Below, piece after piece: positions 24,436 to 37,313 of a DNA stretch of 64,000 nucleotides. Origin of the DNA: Lineolata rhizophorae (Eukaryota > Ascomycota > Dothideomycetes > Lineolatales > Lineolataceae); contig MU001672.1 in the NCBI GenBank assembly GCA_010093515.1, positions 892,496 to 956,495 on the forward strand, written 5' to 3'. The translations under genes were made by a program, and so were the position numbers. The number at the start of each line of letters is the position of its first letter. Position 1 is the first letter of the stretch. The notes beneath the pieces were generated by a model. The model saw only the letters and a program-made list of their open reading frames with translations. It was not told the origin of the DNA and did no database searches.

Positions 24436-25554
24436 TTTGCCTAGAAACGTTTGAATCGATGGAGGCTAAAACACAAAATTGAAATGCTGAGGTCGTCAAC
24501 GGTAAGGACCGAGCGACAATAAAGAATTAATAAAGTCTGAGTGAAAGTGGGACTGCTTCGCGGGATTGAAGGTGTTTCTGGAGAGGATGCAATGACTGGG
24601 GCAGAAGTCACATATATTTACATAGATAATATTAATATTTGTGAGGTTATGGGATCAATAGTTGACAGTCCATTAGCATAGTGGTCTCAGCACTTCTTTG
24701 GACTAAGTGCGAGGTCCTTGCCGGCTAGGCTTCATTTTCGGTGGCACTATGCCTCTAGTACTATGGTTTGGTTGTCTAGGTACACCGTGGTGGTGAGCAG
24801 CAGTATTCTAGTGGGAGGCAACAGCAAAGCCTGAGCCATCGTATCCCTTCCATGTGCTCCATCTGTTGAACGAAACGTAGGATTGGCTGCGCCATGGTGC
24901 GAGGTAGGCAGAGTTGGCAGATTCGCTAGGACGATTCAATGTGGTCAGATTTTCTCGTGCTTACAGCCGCACTGCGTGAAGACGTTGCTCTGATTTTTCT
25001 TGGCATCTGAGTGGTCACTGCTCTGTGTTGAATAGCTCGTGGACAAAAAGTTGCATGTCGGAGATGGCGAGGTCGCCGACCTTTCGTGTACTAGAAGAGA
25101 GTGTCTGGGAGATACAGGGTCCTAGCAGGGGCTGAGCTCTGTGCACCTAAATCCCACCAAAGCGTCCGATAAGAGGATTTTGCCCGAGCTGGAGCGCCGA
25201 GTTGAACGACGCAAGCGGTGAAGCTTGACTACTAACTCTTCTCAAAATCGCTGCAACAGCCTGCCCTACCGTATGTGCAGCACGTCGCAACCGTGAGAGT
25301 GCGACGTCACTACTGCACTTCGAAGCGCGGTGGTGGCGGTCGGCAGCCTGCAGCACCTCCGGGGTCACCGTCGGCGGGCGTCTGCTCCACCGTCTCCGCT
25401 CCACCGTCGACGAGACTCCGCGTCGCGCCAGAGCGGACTACGTAACGTACCGCGCTTGAGCGATGCGGAAAATACGACGCCAATAGTACCAGCCACAGCC
25501 TCAGCTCGTCTAGCCGGGTTGCATTAGCAGCTAGCAGCAACCAATTCGCGGCGC
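24436..25554. other. intergenic region between divergent genes
   Basis: This holds the 5' flanks of the uncharacterised minus gene and of the SprT-type gene. The first ~250 bases are AT-rich (near 24610-24640). A tRNA-like stretch near 24665-24745 was examined and not accepted. No coding sequence is supported before 25555. Confidence 0.55.
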
Positions 25555-26710
25555 ATGCCGCTGACCGACGAGGATGCCGCCATCCTGGCCATCGCCGAGC
25601 TCGATCCGCTGTCGGACGAGCAGAAGGCCGCTCAGGCACAGGTAGCCCGTATCCTAGACCCTGGCAGCGATCTACCGTTTGTGGATGTCCACGAACTGTT
25701 TCGTCTGTACGACATCCTCTACTTTCGGAAATTGTTCAAGGATTCTGTCGAGGTGTCATGGTCTCCTCGGTTGACATTGTAAGATCTCGACTTTTACATT
25801 CCTAAAGTGAATTGCAGAACATCATGTGCTCTTCATTTGTCCGTTTGTTTCTGAAGTCAAATGATAAGCATTTTTGTCGGTGTGGTATCGAACTCTTTCT
25901 AATTCGTGTGCGTCTTCCAGATGCGCCGGCATTTGCGAGCTTCTCCCTGAAGACAAATCTAAAAACCGTGGGCGAAGCATCCGCCTCAAGCTCTCTGAGC
26001 CTCTCCTCCAATTTCGACCTCCGTCTGATGTAGTCAACACCCTTCTTCACGAAGCGATCCACGCCTACTTTTTTCTCACGACGTCGTGGCAGCATTCGCG
26101 CGGCGATGACGGCACTGGTCATGGCGCGGGCTTCCTGCTCCTGGCCGACGCCATCAACAGCCACGGCGGCTACGAGGTAACTGTATTCCACACCTTCCAC
26201 GACGAGGTTGACCACTTCCGCCGGCACGTTTGGCAGTGTGACGGACCATGCAAGGAACGACCACCATACTTCGGGCTGGTCAAGCGAGCCATGAACCGGC
26301 CGCCGGGGAAGAGCGATCACTGGTGGGCCCGCCATCAGCAGGAATGCGGAGGCACTTACACGAAAATAGCGGAACCTGAGAAGACGAAGAAACAAAGGGA
26401 TAAAATGAGCGCGAAAGAGAGAGCTGGGATGCAGAAGAACAAGCTTGACACGTGGGTATGCGGTAGTCAGGACCAGTCGGGTGCGACTTGCAAGGAGATT
26501 GAAGTGAAAGTGAAGGACGTGATTGATCTTACGGGTGATCAAGATGAGTCGGACGGCGGTCTTTCCAAAAAGCGACCTATGGACAACGAAGCAGGTTCGA
26601 CTGCTGGCCCCCAACGTACAAAAAAGGTGTTGGCGGCATGTCCTATTTGCGACGCGGCTGTCGACGAAGCCGAGATCAACGGGCATCTAGACACGGTGCA
26701 CCCTGACTAG
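25555..26710 (+). CDS. SprT-like (Spartan/DVC1-type) DNA-protein crosslink protease
   Basis: Two exons, 25555-25778 and 25921-26710, encode 337 residues; the 142-nt intron splits the Leu codon in the SPRLTLCAGIC segment. Spartan proteases cut proteins covalently trapped on DNA. The SprT domain (about residues 45-210) has the zinc-protease motif HEAIH at 118-122 (two His ligands, catalytic Glu119) and a later FHDEVDHFRRHVWQC segment typical of the family. The tail has a VIDLTG string at about 275-280 that looks like a SUMO-interacting motif, and a C-terminal CPIC...HLDTVH finger (C315, C318) matching the UBZ4 position of Spartan, with His where the last Cys is usual. Together these point to a nuclear repair protease acting on ubiquitin- or SUMO-marked sites. 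Wss1 is the alternative, but it lacks this finger. Confidence 0.9.
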
Positions 26711-27455
26711 ACATTGACCCACCCGGAAAATTATGTAAAACGATCATCATAAGCAAAGCAGCCACTTCTTAGCCAACTTTTCCTTTCCGGCTTGCTTTGC
26801 TCGATCTAGGGAGAGAGCATTGGTGCTGATAGTCAAATTTGGTGGAGGTGAGTGAGGATTGAATGCTGTTTCCACCAGAGTTCTCAGTGCATTCTAGACG
26901 ATGCCGCACGGAGCTGCGCAGCCATGCAGCTCGGGCAATTTATGGATTTGCTGTGCGTTGTGGTTGCCATGTTTTGGCCATGTGCTTCGCCCGGTCGGGT
27001 GTGATTGGCTTCACATGCTCATCCCATGCTCAGCCGACGCCGCCGGCGCATAGCTAGCTGCAGCAACGTCACTGCTCCCATCGTTGGCCGCGGACCGCAT
27101 CCGTTTCCCTCCGCCGCCAGCCCAGGCACGCAACGCCGCCCTTACCTCACCTCTTTCCTACGCCGCCATGCACGGCACTGCTTCCGGCACGCCGTGCACG
27201 TTCCACAATACGTGATCATGGCCGCCGGTTCCTGCACGGAGCTCCGTTTGCGCTCTCCCGCTGCCCGCACCCTAGCACTCACCGCCCGCCACGACACCGG
27301 CCGCGGTCTCCAGGCAACACTCTAGTGAACCTCTTCGACCCGGCTGCGCGTCACAGACCCTTCTGCTCCACCCTCGAGTGGCGGCAAGGAAAATCCACCC
27401 GTAGTCGATCCGGATACTATAGGCCAAAGTCCTAGATCTAGATCAAAATCCAATC
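26711..27455. other. intergenic region upstream of the DDHD gene
   Basis: This is the 3' flank of the SprT gene and the promoter of the DDHD gene. One 106-codon plus frame at 27005-27325 shows no family resemblance. Nothing else is supported. Confidence 0.6.
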
Positions 27456-30400
27456 ATGGCAACGCGCAGCTCGATGGTCGAACCCGCGAGCGGCCCCGCC
27501 CAACGGGCGGCGTCTGAGTCGCTGCAAACGAGCCGGTACATTAGGGAGGTGCTGCATGCGCCTGAACGGCCTCCGCCGGCCACGGTTCGCTACTTCTACA
27601 CGTCGCCGTTGCCCATCGACGATCCTCTCTCCCCGCTACCGCCGCCGCAGCATGCCTCCGCCGCGGCGACGGCCAGACGGCATCCTCCGAGACCTTTCTC
27701 GAAATATGATAACGACGCGCTGGAAGCAAAGTGGTTGAGGCTGAGGACGAGGCTGCTGGAGTACGAGGAATTAGGCGGGGAGAAAAATACGGCTAGGCCT
27801 CATGTACGTCTTTGGCGGAGTGTTGGACATTTCATTAAGAGAGACTGGTTTTGTCCGAACAGCGGTGAACTGACCGAGCCCCTTTTTTTTTGTAGGCGTC
27901 CTCTATATCGGGCAGAAGGTCGACTGTCGGTCGCCGACGGCGGGATTCGACGGCGGACCGCACTTCACGACGGGCCTCGCAGCTCATGGAAACTACCACC
28001 TTGACGGATTCGCCTTCGGAGAGACCGCGGGAGGAAGAGGACCTCGCTTCAGCGCCACCGTTTAGCCTTTCTCCCCGAGGACTTGACCCGGCCGAGCTTG
28101 TGGAACCTTCAACGACCGGCACGCCCTTCATCCGTGCCCCTTCCAGGACAAGGCTAGCTCAGCTGCGGAGACAGAGCCCACCGCCATCGCCGCGGAGTCA
28201 AGGATCCCGCCCGTCGCCGCAACCTTTTGACAGCTACGACTGGGACGATGCCGCCCGAGGCCCGAATGTGAGGGGCAGAAACGACTCCGAGGGATCCAGG
28301 TCCGGGTTCGGGCAAGCGGAGGCCTCATCTGAGCGGCCGTCTGCCAAAGTTCCGGTTGGCGTTTCACGACTGCATAGCGTAGTCATGCCTCAGCTACAGA
28401 TGGAGCCGATATACTGGTCTCCTTTAAACGATATTGCTCCGGTTTGTCGCGGGACGTGGTTCTACAAGGAGACGATGTATCCTGTTGAGGTAGACGTTGC
28501 AAATATGCTTGAGGCGGGATACTTGTCACTGCAGCCGTGGACCGAAACGTGGAATGATGAGCTTAATAGTGCGATGGAGGTTGGCGCGCTGGGTGAGATG
28601 AAGATTCTACATCGACTGTGGCCAGAGAAACCGCCAAAAGTACCTGAAAGTAGACCATCAACCTCGAGGGGAGTTGACGGTGGCTTGATGCAAACGTACG
28701 TGTAATGCATTTCCTTTTTCCACTGACAAAACTATTGTTCCTCTCAAATTTGTCTTGTGGATACGCATCCCTGGTCTGAATCAAACCAGATCAATAGTCC
28801 CTTGCTCCACAATTGCTTATGTCTGACTTGCAATAGATCTTTAGACGAAATCACTCCTGAGAGGGAACGAGAGCTAGCAGCAGAACATGCTGAGGATCTC
28901 ATCGATATTTCAACTGGGCCGGATGGTCCAGATAACAAGGCATCTGGTTCTAATCCGTATGGGAAAGATGGTCGAGTTCGTGCCTATCTCCATGCCGGAG
29001 TCATTTATGCCAATGCGACCGACGCGTACATCTTACGGCCGAACCTACAGCCTTCTGACTACTATGGTCGCCGACCCCTAGCAAATTACATTCGTAAGGG
29101 TCGCGAAATCGGTATCAAGGTGATTCGAGGCTTTGACCAGGAAGCGTGGGACAAGCAACACCCGCCCAAAAAGGGCAAGGTTGCGGCAAAGGCTCGGGAA
29201 GGCGTGTCTTCAGCTGAAGCGGGAGAGCCGCTGTCTTCTAGGAGGAAGTCAGATCCAAGCCTTGAAGTGGCCGAACGCCCAAAGGTTACAGATCTCGTCT
29301 TAGTGATACACGGCATCGGACAGAAGCTCTCGGAGCGAGTCGAGAGCTTCCACTTTACGCATGCCATAAACTCTTTGAGGCGTGATGTCAATGTTGCGCT
29401 CGCTAGCGACAACGTTAAAATCCATCTGAGGAAGGGCATGGGAGGTATCATGGTGCTTCCGGTATGAGCTTTACCTAGACTTACCGATTCGTTGTCTGAC
29501 AATTATATGGCAGGTCAATTGGCGCCTTTCTCTCTCGTTCGAGGATGGTGGCTACCGCACTGAAGATGATAATACGTTCAACCAGTACTCCCTCAAAGAC
29601 ATTACACCAGACACGCTCCCCTCGGTCCGAAATATCGTCAGCGATGTCATGCTTGACATCCCGTACTATCTTTCCAATGAACACAATCCTAAGATGCTGA
29701 GAGCTTGTATCAATGAAGCGAACCGAATCTATCGGCTGTGGTGCGCCAACAATCCCGGCTTTGCCGAGTACGGTCGCGTGCATCTGATTGCACATTCTTT
29801 GGGCTCTGTCATGGCTGTCGACATACTTTCCAATCAGCCGACACATGTACCGCGACATTTGGGAGACCCTTCCACCCCGTCCGACAAGCTCCCTACGAAT
29901 CATTTCCTCTTCGACGTATCTTCGCTCTTCGTGTGTGGCAGCCCTGTTGGTTTCTTCCTTCTCCTCAAACGTGCCCAGCTGCTTCCTCGCATCGATCGGA
30001 ACAAACCTGGAGTCGACCAAGCTCTAGCGGAGACTGCTCGCCGTTCACCGGGCATTGCCGCGAGCCAAGGTGTTCACGGCTGCCTCGCTGTGGACAACAT
30101 TTACAACGTGCTGAACCCGTACGACCCCGTGGCGTACGCCCTGAACGCCGCCGTGGACGCAACCTACGCCGCGGCCCTCAAGCCCGCCCTCGTCCCGTCC
30201 GCGGTCGCGCCCTTCTTCTCCTTCCCCAACCCCTTCGGCCGCTCCTCGGCCGCCTCCGTCGCGCCGGCCACCTCTGCAACCGGCTCGGCCTCCAAGCGGC
30301 CTGCGGGGCCCACCCACCTGCCGTCGACGGTCGAGCTCGAGACACACGACTTCAGCCGCGAGGAGCGCGCCGAGGCCCGCGCCGCCCTGCTCAACGACAA

Positions 30401-30599
30401 CATGCAGATCGATTACTACCTACGGGCCGGCGGCGGGCCGCTCACGCTGCAGTACCTGACCATGCTCGGCGCGCATAGCAGCTACTGGGTCAGCGCGGAT
30501 TTCGTGCGGTTCGTAGTGGTGGAGGTGGGGAGGCCAGCGGGTAGGCTGGGGACGCTGCCGCAGTTGAGGGCGGTGAAGAGGAAAGGTGTGGTTGGTTGA
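27456..30599 (+). CDS. DDHD-domain phospholipase (intracellular PA-PLA1 type)
   Basis: Four exons, 27456-27803, 27896-28695, 28837-29461 and 29514-30599, encode 952 residues. Proteins of this family, including yeast Ddl1/Yor022c, hydrolyse glycerophospholipids such as phosphatidic acid or cardiolipin-type lipids at internal membranes. The N-terminal ~120 residues contain a variant of the family's start segment (ATVRYFYTSPLP). The middle has a charged linker and a WWE-like part (MEPIYWSPL...RGTWFY). The hydrolase part begins at VLVIHGIGQ (HGIGQ at 541-545); the nucleophile Ser of the lipase motif is S686 in AHSLGS. The C-terminal DDHD region (about 790-930) contains NPYDPVAYALN and HSSYWVSADF, which hold conserved Asp and His residues. 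A low-complexity Ala/Ser/Pro insertion lies inside the DDHD region. A 141-nt and a 92-nt intron are slightly long for this window. Confidence 0.92.
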
Positions 30600-32504
30600 G
30601 CGGTGTGGCGGGCTGGGATGGGAGTATTATGGGCTTCGTTAATTGCGGGAGCTGTGGGGAATTATTTGTAGGACGGCGATCGTGTTGGTTGGGCGCTAAT
30701 TTCTTGTTTCGGTTAGAGTATGCTAGTAGGATGGTTGTTTTGGACCAAAAGACTCGTATTCTTGTATCTTGGTGCTACTAGCGTTACTGAACGTACGAGT
30801 GCTTGAAAGCTGCGATACCCCTTAGATTGGACTATGTTTGATAGAGGCAGAGCCAACTTCAGAAATCTGCATCACGCACAGGCTATGAGTTGCGTCTGGA
30901 GCCATTCTAAGTCTCATAACGATCTCACGGGATGAAATTGTTACGAGCTATTTTTACTAGTCTGGTGGCAGGACTATTTTCGATGCTTATCGCGATTTGG
31001 CTTAAGACATGGAGAGGCGTGCAGGTGCAATCTATTATAACTCTATCCGCAATTGGGGTGACCAATCAGTTGTCACGCCGGACATCATACTCTGTACATC
31101 TCGAGTTTATGCTGAAGATGTTTCCAACCACTCTAAAGTCGCATTATGAAAGCACGGAGAACCCGTGACCCAAAATGTCTTCGACTTGGACTGGATCTTG
31201 CAAATGCGTCCGATGAACATCGACCGTGTGAGATTTCGTTTCCAGGGCCATATTGTGTGTCTCTTAAGCCCATATTCTTGACATGGCTTACCCTATGCCG
31301 ACTATACCCTTACGCATCAAGGAAGGGCACAGCGTACGACGAGACAAAACTCTCCACCGCGCCTTCCAATCGTTAACCGACCGAGATGCTTTTCCGCCGT
31401 GGCATAGGTGTTATTCGCGTCCGCTGCCTGGCACTTGTATTTCCTCCTATCGGTTCAAGACCATCCCTGACGGATCCTGGCTTGGTGATTCCGACTGCAT
31501 CATTTCCAGCCCATGTTCCTTCTAGAGCACATCAATCGTTCCAAAATGGATATTTCAAGTGGACCTGCAATTTCCGAGCCTCATCCTCCATATTGAATCG
31601 CCAATTCATCTTTTGGCCCACAGAATTTTCAAGGCCTTTGTGTCTTTCCACACGCCCAAAGACAAGCCACACTTTCGAATCTTTAGAAGGAATTCTTCAT
31701 CTGTTGAATATATACTTAGATACAAAGGAAACGATAATCGGAGTGACATGGGCTACTTGAAACATTGAGGCTTGGGGTGATTTTTGAAGTGACCGTTTAG
31801 AATCACCCACACTCACATCCCCCTTGTTGGAGCTAGAGAATAAACATAGACTGCTAGTCTCCTAAGCGCACTCGAACTACATTGTTCACTCAATTCATTC
31901 ACTCGACCTGCTGTCCTTATCGTCAAGATCCAATCTCGGGGAGCGCCCCAAAGCGCAGAACAGGGCGCAATGGGCACGACGCGAGCAAGCGCAGCAGGAC
32001 AAGAACGGGACAGCACGCGAATCAGCACACCAGCACCAAGAGCAAGAGAGGAGGGAGGGGTAAAAAAAGGGGCGTTTAAAGAACAAGGTGAAGGATAAAG
32101 AACAAACACGGAAAAAATACTCATACCCTAATGGACAAGACAAGACAGCACAACAGAAGACGCACGTCTCACAGGAGACCAAAAAGAGAAGAAGCACAAG
32201 TAAGTACCTCCTGCACAAACAGCAACCCGAATTGTCTGTCGAGAAGGAGAGAAAACGCCGCAACGCGCCCATGCACTCCCTTGCTCTCCCAATTGCTTCG
32301 TTGCCACATAGCGGTTTCCGAATTCGTCATTACAGCCGCCCTATCGCTCCCCGCTCCAGCCACAATGAGGGGTTTGACAAAAAGAAAAAGAAGCTATGTC
32401 CATCATCCGTGAGACTCGTTGGAGGGCCTTCCCGAAACTCACACACGACCGCCCATCCTCAGCCCACCGCGCCGCAGACGTCCCTTCGTTCATCCAAGCC
32501 CGAG
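30600..32504. other. intergenic region between convergent genes
   Basis: The 3' ends of the DDHD gene and the CK2 beta gene face each other here. The open frames between 31.1 and 31.8 kb do not resemble any family and have unbiased third positions. A plus frame of 400 codons that enters from 32088 is only the antisense of the CK2 beta gene. Confidence 0.6.
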
Positions 32505-32643
32505 TCATACGCCATCGCCGAGGCCGTTCGTATCCATGGGGCTGTTCCCGCCGTTAGCCACTCTTCGTCTCCTCGGGACCTTCTTCCTGCGCTCCGACAC
32601 GCGCAGATCGACGTCCAGCATGCGCTCGTCCTCGTCGTCCTCA

Positions 32644-32676
<33 letters not shown>

Positions 32677-33617
32677 GCCACGTCCGTGTTGTCCAGTCGC
32701 TGCTGCTCCTCCTCGAACCGCCGCGCCTCGTCCAGCTCGTTGACGTCGACGGGCCGCGACCGCAGCCACTTCATGCGCGGGCCCGACCGGGCCCGCTCCG
32801 ACACCCGGAACCCGTATATGCGCGGCTCGTAGATGTTTCCCGGCCCGAGGCCCGGCGCCAGGTTGTGCGGCGCCACGCCGTTGATGGAGTCGGGCTGTTT
32901 GGCCGCGGGCGAGCCGGCCGCGAGCGCTGTGGGCGAGTTGCGCGCCCGGGCTTCGCGCAGCGCCGCCTGGATCGCCTCGTGCGACTGCGGCCGCCCGACC
33001 TCGAGCTCGGGGAACGTCATGAAGAAGAGGCAGCCGAAGGTGGTGCCGAAGAAGGCGCCGTCGACGCCCTGGAACCGGCTGTTAGGCGGGTTGTACACGT
33101 CGAGGCACGACGGGCAGAAGAGCTTGACCGTGTCCTGGCCCGGTATGTCGCTGAGGCCGACAGGCAGCACTTTGGTGCCGTCGCACATGACGCGCGGGCA
33201 CACGCCGAAGTGCTGCATCTCGTACTTTTCTACCATCTGGCCGATTCCCGGGCGAGACGTGATGAAGCGCTGGTGGATGAGGCCGTATAGCAACTCGGCC
33301 GATGACTCGATGACGCTGATGTCACTCGCGATCCGTAGGTGGCGGCTCTCCCGCGCGCGGCGGTACGTTGGCGGCTTGTCTTCCTCGTCCTCGTCCTCGT
33401 CCTCTTCGTCCTCCTCATCATCGTCCTCATCCTCTTCCGGCTCCACGTCTAGTATCATCTCTAACGCCTCTTTGTACATCGGCACTTGTTGCTGCAGGCC
33501 CGTAAGATTGAAGTCGTCTTCTATGAAGTCCTCCGACACCTCCGCAAAGTACTCGTGGCCCAGGACGCTGCAGAATGTTGATATCCATGATTCCGCGACC
33601 TGTGATGAGGACGACAT
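32505..33617 (-). CDS. ckb1: casein kinase 2 regulatory (beta) subunit
   Basis: A single exon of 370 residues. The CK2 beta dimer binds two catalytic alpha subunits and steers substrate choice of this constitutive Ser/Thr kinase, in both nucleus and cytoplasm. The start ESWISTFCSVLGHEYFAEV and the zinc site C140-x4-C145 and C168-x2-C171 (CPRVMC...CPSC) are diagnostic; the zinc site makes the dimer interface. Two acidic stretches are present: residues about 59-80, inserted between the N-terminal helices, and a DEDEDEDED run near the C-terminus, encoded by a GTC/CTC-type trinucleotide repeat at about 32630-32680. The C-terminal extension beyond the core is typical of fungal CKB1 rather than CKB2. 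The ATG follows a pyrimidine-poor leader and no upstream in-frame ATG fits. Confidence 0.96.
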
Positions 33618-34770
33618 GGCGGATGGAGAGGGCCTCAGAGACGCGTGCGATGCGTTTGTTCGATATTGCGAGAGATGCCGGAGGGGTTGCGTAATCCGCG
33701 GTTTTGAAAGACAGTGTTTGGGTGGCTGGGCGGGTAGGCGTATTTATTCTCTCCTCGCCAGGACCGGCAACGCGTGCACTTTTTGCCAGTGGGGCCCCAC
33801 GAGTCACACCTAACACGCTGACTGTATATGAAGTGAAACGAGAGGCGGCGAGCTGGCAGTCTATACGTGGGGAGGTTTGTGTGGTTGAAGAGCGGGGACC
33901 CTTTTAGTTGGCGACAGCGACACCCACTGATTGCCCCCCCAGGGCTCGGTTTCGCGGTGGGGATGAGGAGGGCGGGCGCCGAGAAGGCCTACGGGACTCT
34001 CAGTCGTTGCAATGACATGAGGCCGAGGCAAACGGGCGGTTGTTTGCTCTATCGCAGGGAAGCAATCACGTCCGATGGCGGAGCAGAGCGGGAGAATTGG
34101 TTGAGGTGGGGCGGCGAGGCAGTAGTCAACTAGTATCTAGGGCCGACGGCTGCCTTGGCCGGAGGGAAACAGTGCGGCCGAGCCAAGGGGCGGGCGCAGG
34201 AGCAGGCTGCGGCGAAGGAGGTAGGCGGGCGTGTAGCCGTGCAATCTTACGTTCAGGCCGGCACGGGGCGGAGGCGGCGGGAGTGGAAGGCGTGGGCTTG
34301 CGGGCTAGGTACGGGTGCGGCGCCGAGTCGTGGGGAGGTTGTGCGCGAAGTGCGCAAGCCGCGGCGGCGCTCGGTTGCCCGGTCTTGGCGTATATCACGT
34401 GGGCCGGCGTCGCCGGTCAGTCCGGGACGCGCTGCCGGCGCGGCCGCTGCGTCGAATGTGAAGACAAGCCGGCGCTCACGAGAGTTAAGAAAGTCAATTG
34501 CTTGAGCACCGTTCGTCCGTTCGGGTAAAGGATGACGCCCAGCGCATGCAAGGAGCGCCGCATTACCTGAAACTGCTTTCGAACATGTGATCGCGCACTC
34601 GTAACCTTCCCCCGAAAGACGCCAGCCCAAAATCCTCCCTATGCCTAACCCAGTAATGGCAAGGCAACCCTTCCCATCCGTCTCGAAGTAGCGCCGGCAT
34701 GGCATAAGATTATCAGTCGATAAATAAAACAAAATAAGACAAAACAAAACAAAATATAAAAAGACCCGTA
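33618..34770. other. intergenic region, promoter of CK2 beta
   Basis: This GC-rich stretch is the CK2 beta promoter side and the 3' flank of the Zn2Cys6 gene. An A-rich run with AAAAC units at 34725-34760 lies just after the stop of the Zn2Cys6 gene and probably belongs to its 3' untranslated region. No gene is supported. Confidence 0.6.
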
Positions 34771-37313
34771 TCAAAATAAGTCTCTCAAAATGTTCGACAG
34801 CTGATCCTCCATCCACACGCCTCCGTTCGCCGCGTCGACGCCACCCGCCGGCATGCTGCCGTACCCGTTCGGCAGCGGCATGTTCCCGCCGTACCCGCCG
34901 ACGGCCTCGAACAGGCTCGCAAACTCGTTAGCCATGCCGTTCGGGCTGTGGCCGGACGGCGCCTCGCTGGCACGGCCGCCGCGGCCGCCGGCAAAAACCG
35001 ACATCTCGTCGATGGGGTGGCCGGCCAGGCCGGCCATGGCCACGGCGGCCGACGAGTGCGGGTCCGACGGGTCGACGGAGGTCGCCGCCGCCGCCGCTCC
35101 CGCTCCCGCCGCCGTCGGCCGCACGTTGAGGCCCAGCCGCGGGCCCACCTCCTTCAGCACCCCGATCGTCTTCCACAGCCGCTTCGACACCCACGAGTTG
35201 GCCGACAGGTTGCGCACCAGGTCCAGCGCCATGTAGAACTCGTCGCGGCAGTTCTCGCTGAACTGCGCGGGCGCGTGCGACACGGCGAGGAAGAGGACGG
35301 CGAGGGCGGAGACGAGGAAGTAGTGGAAGAGAACCTGCTGCGTCTGGTACAGATCCGTGGTGCGATTCGTGTGCGTCAGGACTCGTATCGTGTCCTTTGC
35401 GACCTCGACGACGGTCTGCGCGTGGTCCATATTCTCCATTATGCTCGTGGCCGTGTGGAGGACCGGCCGATAGATGTGTATACGCATCAGGTTTGCTCGC
35501 AGATACAAGGACACTCGCTGCCGCTTGAGGCTTTTGGACGGATTTCGAGACGCTTGTGGAGTGCCCCCATTCTTCTCGCTATTGGGGTGTGAATACTTCA
35601 GTTGATCGGGGATCGAAGAATGCCACTGCATGACCTGGTAGTCCAAGTACCCGATCTCTTCCTTGTTGATACAGTGGCTGGAACTAGAACTGTCGACGTT
35701 GCCAATCGATTTCCAGACCTTAGACCCTAGATTGCCGTACGCCACCATTGCGCTAAGATACGGGTACGTATCATCCTAGTGATCATTAGCGTCGTGATGT
35801 CGCGCCTATCACGCTGTGGATCATGCCATACCGGCTTGGCTAGTTGAGCGTCTATGTCGGCATCTTGTAAGGCGAAAGGTAGCCCAGTGCCAAAGCTCCA
35901 ACGACGATCCAAAACATAGACGGCCCAGAAGAGCCGGGTCCCCTCCGCGCGCTCATCGTCGTCTTTGAAGAGCGTATGATAAGCCTCGCGTCGATGTAGA
36001 CCGAGCTCCATACACGATCTGGCTGCCAGCCCGATGATCCTCCATGCCAGACCTTCGTCGTCTCGCATGAAGTAATATATGGCCTGCTCTGTCAGTAAGC
36101 CAAGCCGGGGGTCGTGACGAACAATAACTTACCGAAATGACAAGAAGTCGGATGCCCTTCACGCTCACTTCATTGAGCGACTGGGCTTCAACGATAGGAC
36201 GTACGGCCTGGAACAGTCTTTCTCCTAGCTCGCTCTTCCCGTCTCCCTCGAGAACGAGAGCAACGGCCAACACCAACTTGAGGACGCACGTGAAGTCATC
36301 AAGCAGAGAATCAGCCCCCGGTAGTCCAGACTGCACCAATCCAGCCCTGTCGGCTGCTTCCATGAACCTGTACAGCAGGGTCGCGTGCGCTATCAGCCTG
36401 TCCATGTCGAAGACCGGATACATCGTAGTGATCTCATCTTGATATAGGCGGCATAACCGCAAGGCCTCTTCCTTGCCAACTTGCCATATCGGGTCTTTGT
36501 TCCAGTGTATCTGCCTATTGTTCTCGAACGTCTGTTTGGCCGGCATCGCGGGCGGAGGGCTGGCTACTAGCGAGCCTTCCCGACTGCCGATTGCTTCCTC
36601 GACACCGTCCTCTGCTCCGGTGACGGGAATGCCCATAGTTTGAAGGCTAGATTTGGCGACCCCGAGGTTGAAGGCTGCGCTGGTGGGACCGCGGAATCGG
36701 TGCGCTTTTGGCTGATTGATTGTATCGCGGGCCGGGGATGCGTCCGGCGCTGAGTGCGGCGAGCGCTGGGATAAAGACGCGACGGCCCGCGGAGGCTGCG
36801 ACTGCGAGTACGGCGAGCCCTCGACGGTCGAGGCTATAGAGGCGTCGAGACAGTTGCGTAGCGCATTGAGGTTCGAGAACAACGTGTTCACCTGCTCCTG
36901 CAGAGAGTTGATCTGCGCATCCATGCGTTTGAACTCCCTTCACCGCGACACGGTCGCAATCAGTCGGGACGAAGGCAGTCAGGTGGTGGAGGCTTCGAAG
37001 CACTCACTCGGAGTCCTGGAAGTTGTTACAGCAATTAGGAGCGTAGACGCACTCCAACTTCATCGCGCCGCATCGCTGGCACGGCGTCTGGCCGTTGCAT
37101 TTAATTTTGCGCCGCTTGCATTCATTGCTAATTTTACGACCATCAGCCGTCGTCCCGCCTCACGCCATAGTTGTGCGACACAACGTACCAAGCGATGGAG
37201 ATGTATCTGTTGCGCTTCGCGCGAGGTTGAGGTTGACCGCCGTCCGCGCTCTTCCGCTTCCCCTCCGAGTGGCCGTGGTCGCTCGAGGGATCGCCGCTGT
37301 CGACGCTGTTCAT
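34771..37313 (-). CDS. Zn2Cys6 transcription factor with fungal_trans domain
   Basis: Five exons on minus: 37189-37313, 37008-37127, 36133-36937, 35832-36083 and 34771-35775, 768 residues. The Zn2Cys6 cluster has C42, C45, C52, C58, C61 and C68 (spacing 2-6-5-2-6), preceded by the basic RAKRNRYISIA. The first intron falls right in the first Cys codon of the cluster. A coiled coil follows (DAQINSLQEQVNTLFSNLNAL), suiting dimerisation. The middle homology region (PF04082 type) runs from about residue 250, with ARSCMELGLHRREAY and LFWAVYVLDRRWSFGTGLP as landmark segments. The tail is Ala/Gly/Asn-rich. The ATG at 37313 was chosen because it leaves the usual short N-terminus; the frame stays open upstream to an ATG at 37670, but that extension looks like leader sequence. 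Targets are unknown. Confidence 0.9.

Noticed and set aside
24665-24745. tRNA-like stretch with an A-box-like TTAGCATAGTGGT and a GCACTT/AAGTGC stem
   Set aside because: No proper acceptor stem or T arm with a GTTCGANTC B box follows, so a functional tRNA is not supported; at best a decayed tRNA-derived piece.
32088-33290. 400-codon plus-strand open frame
   Set aside because: It is the antisense of the CK2 beta gene; the long frame results from the GC-rich third positions and acidic repeat of the true gene.
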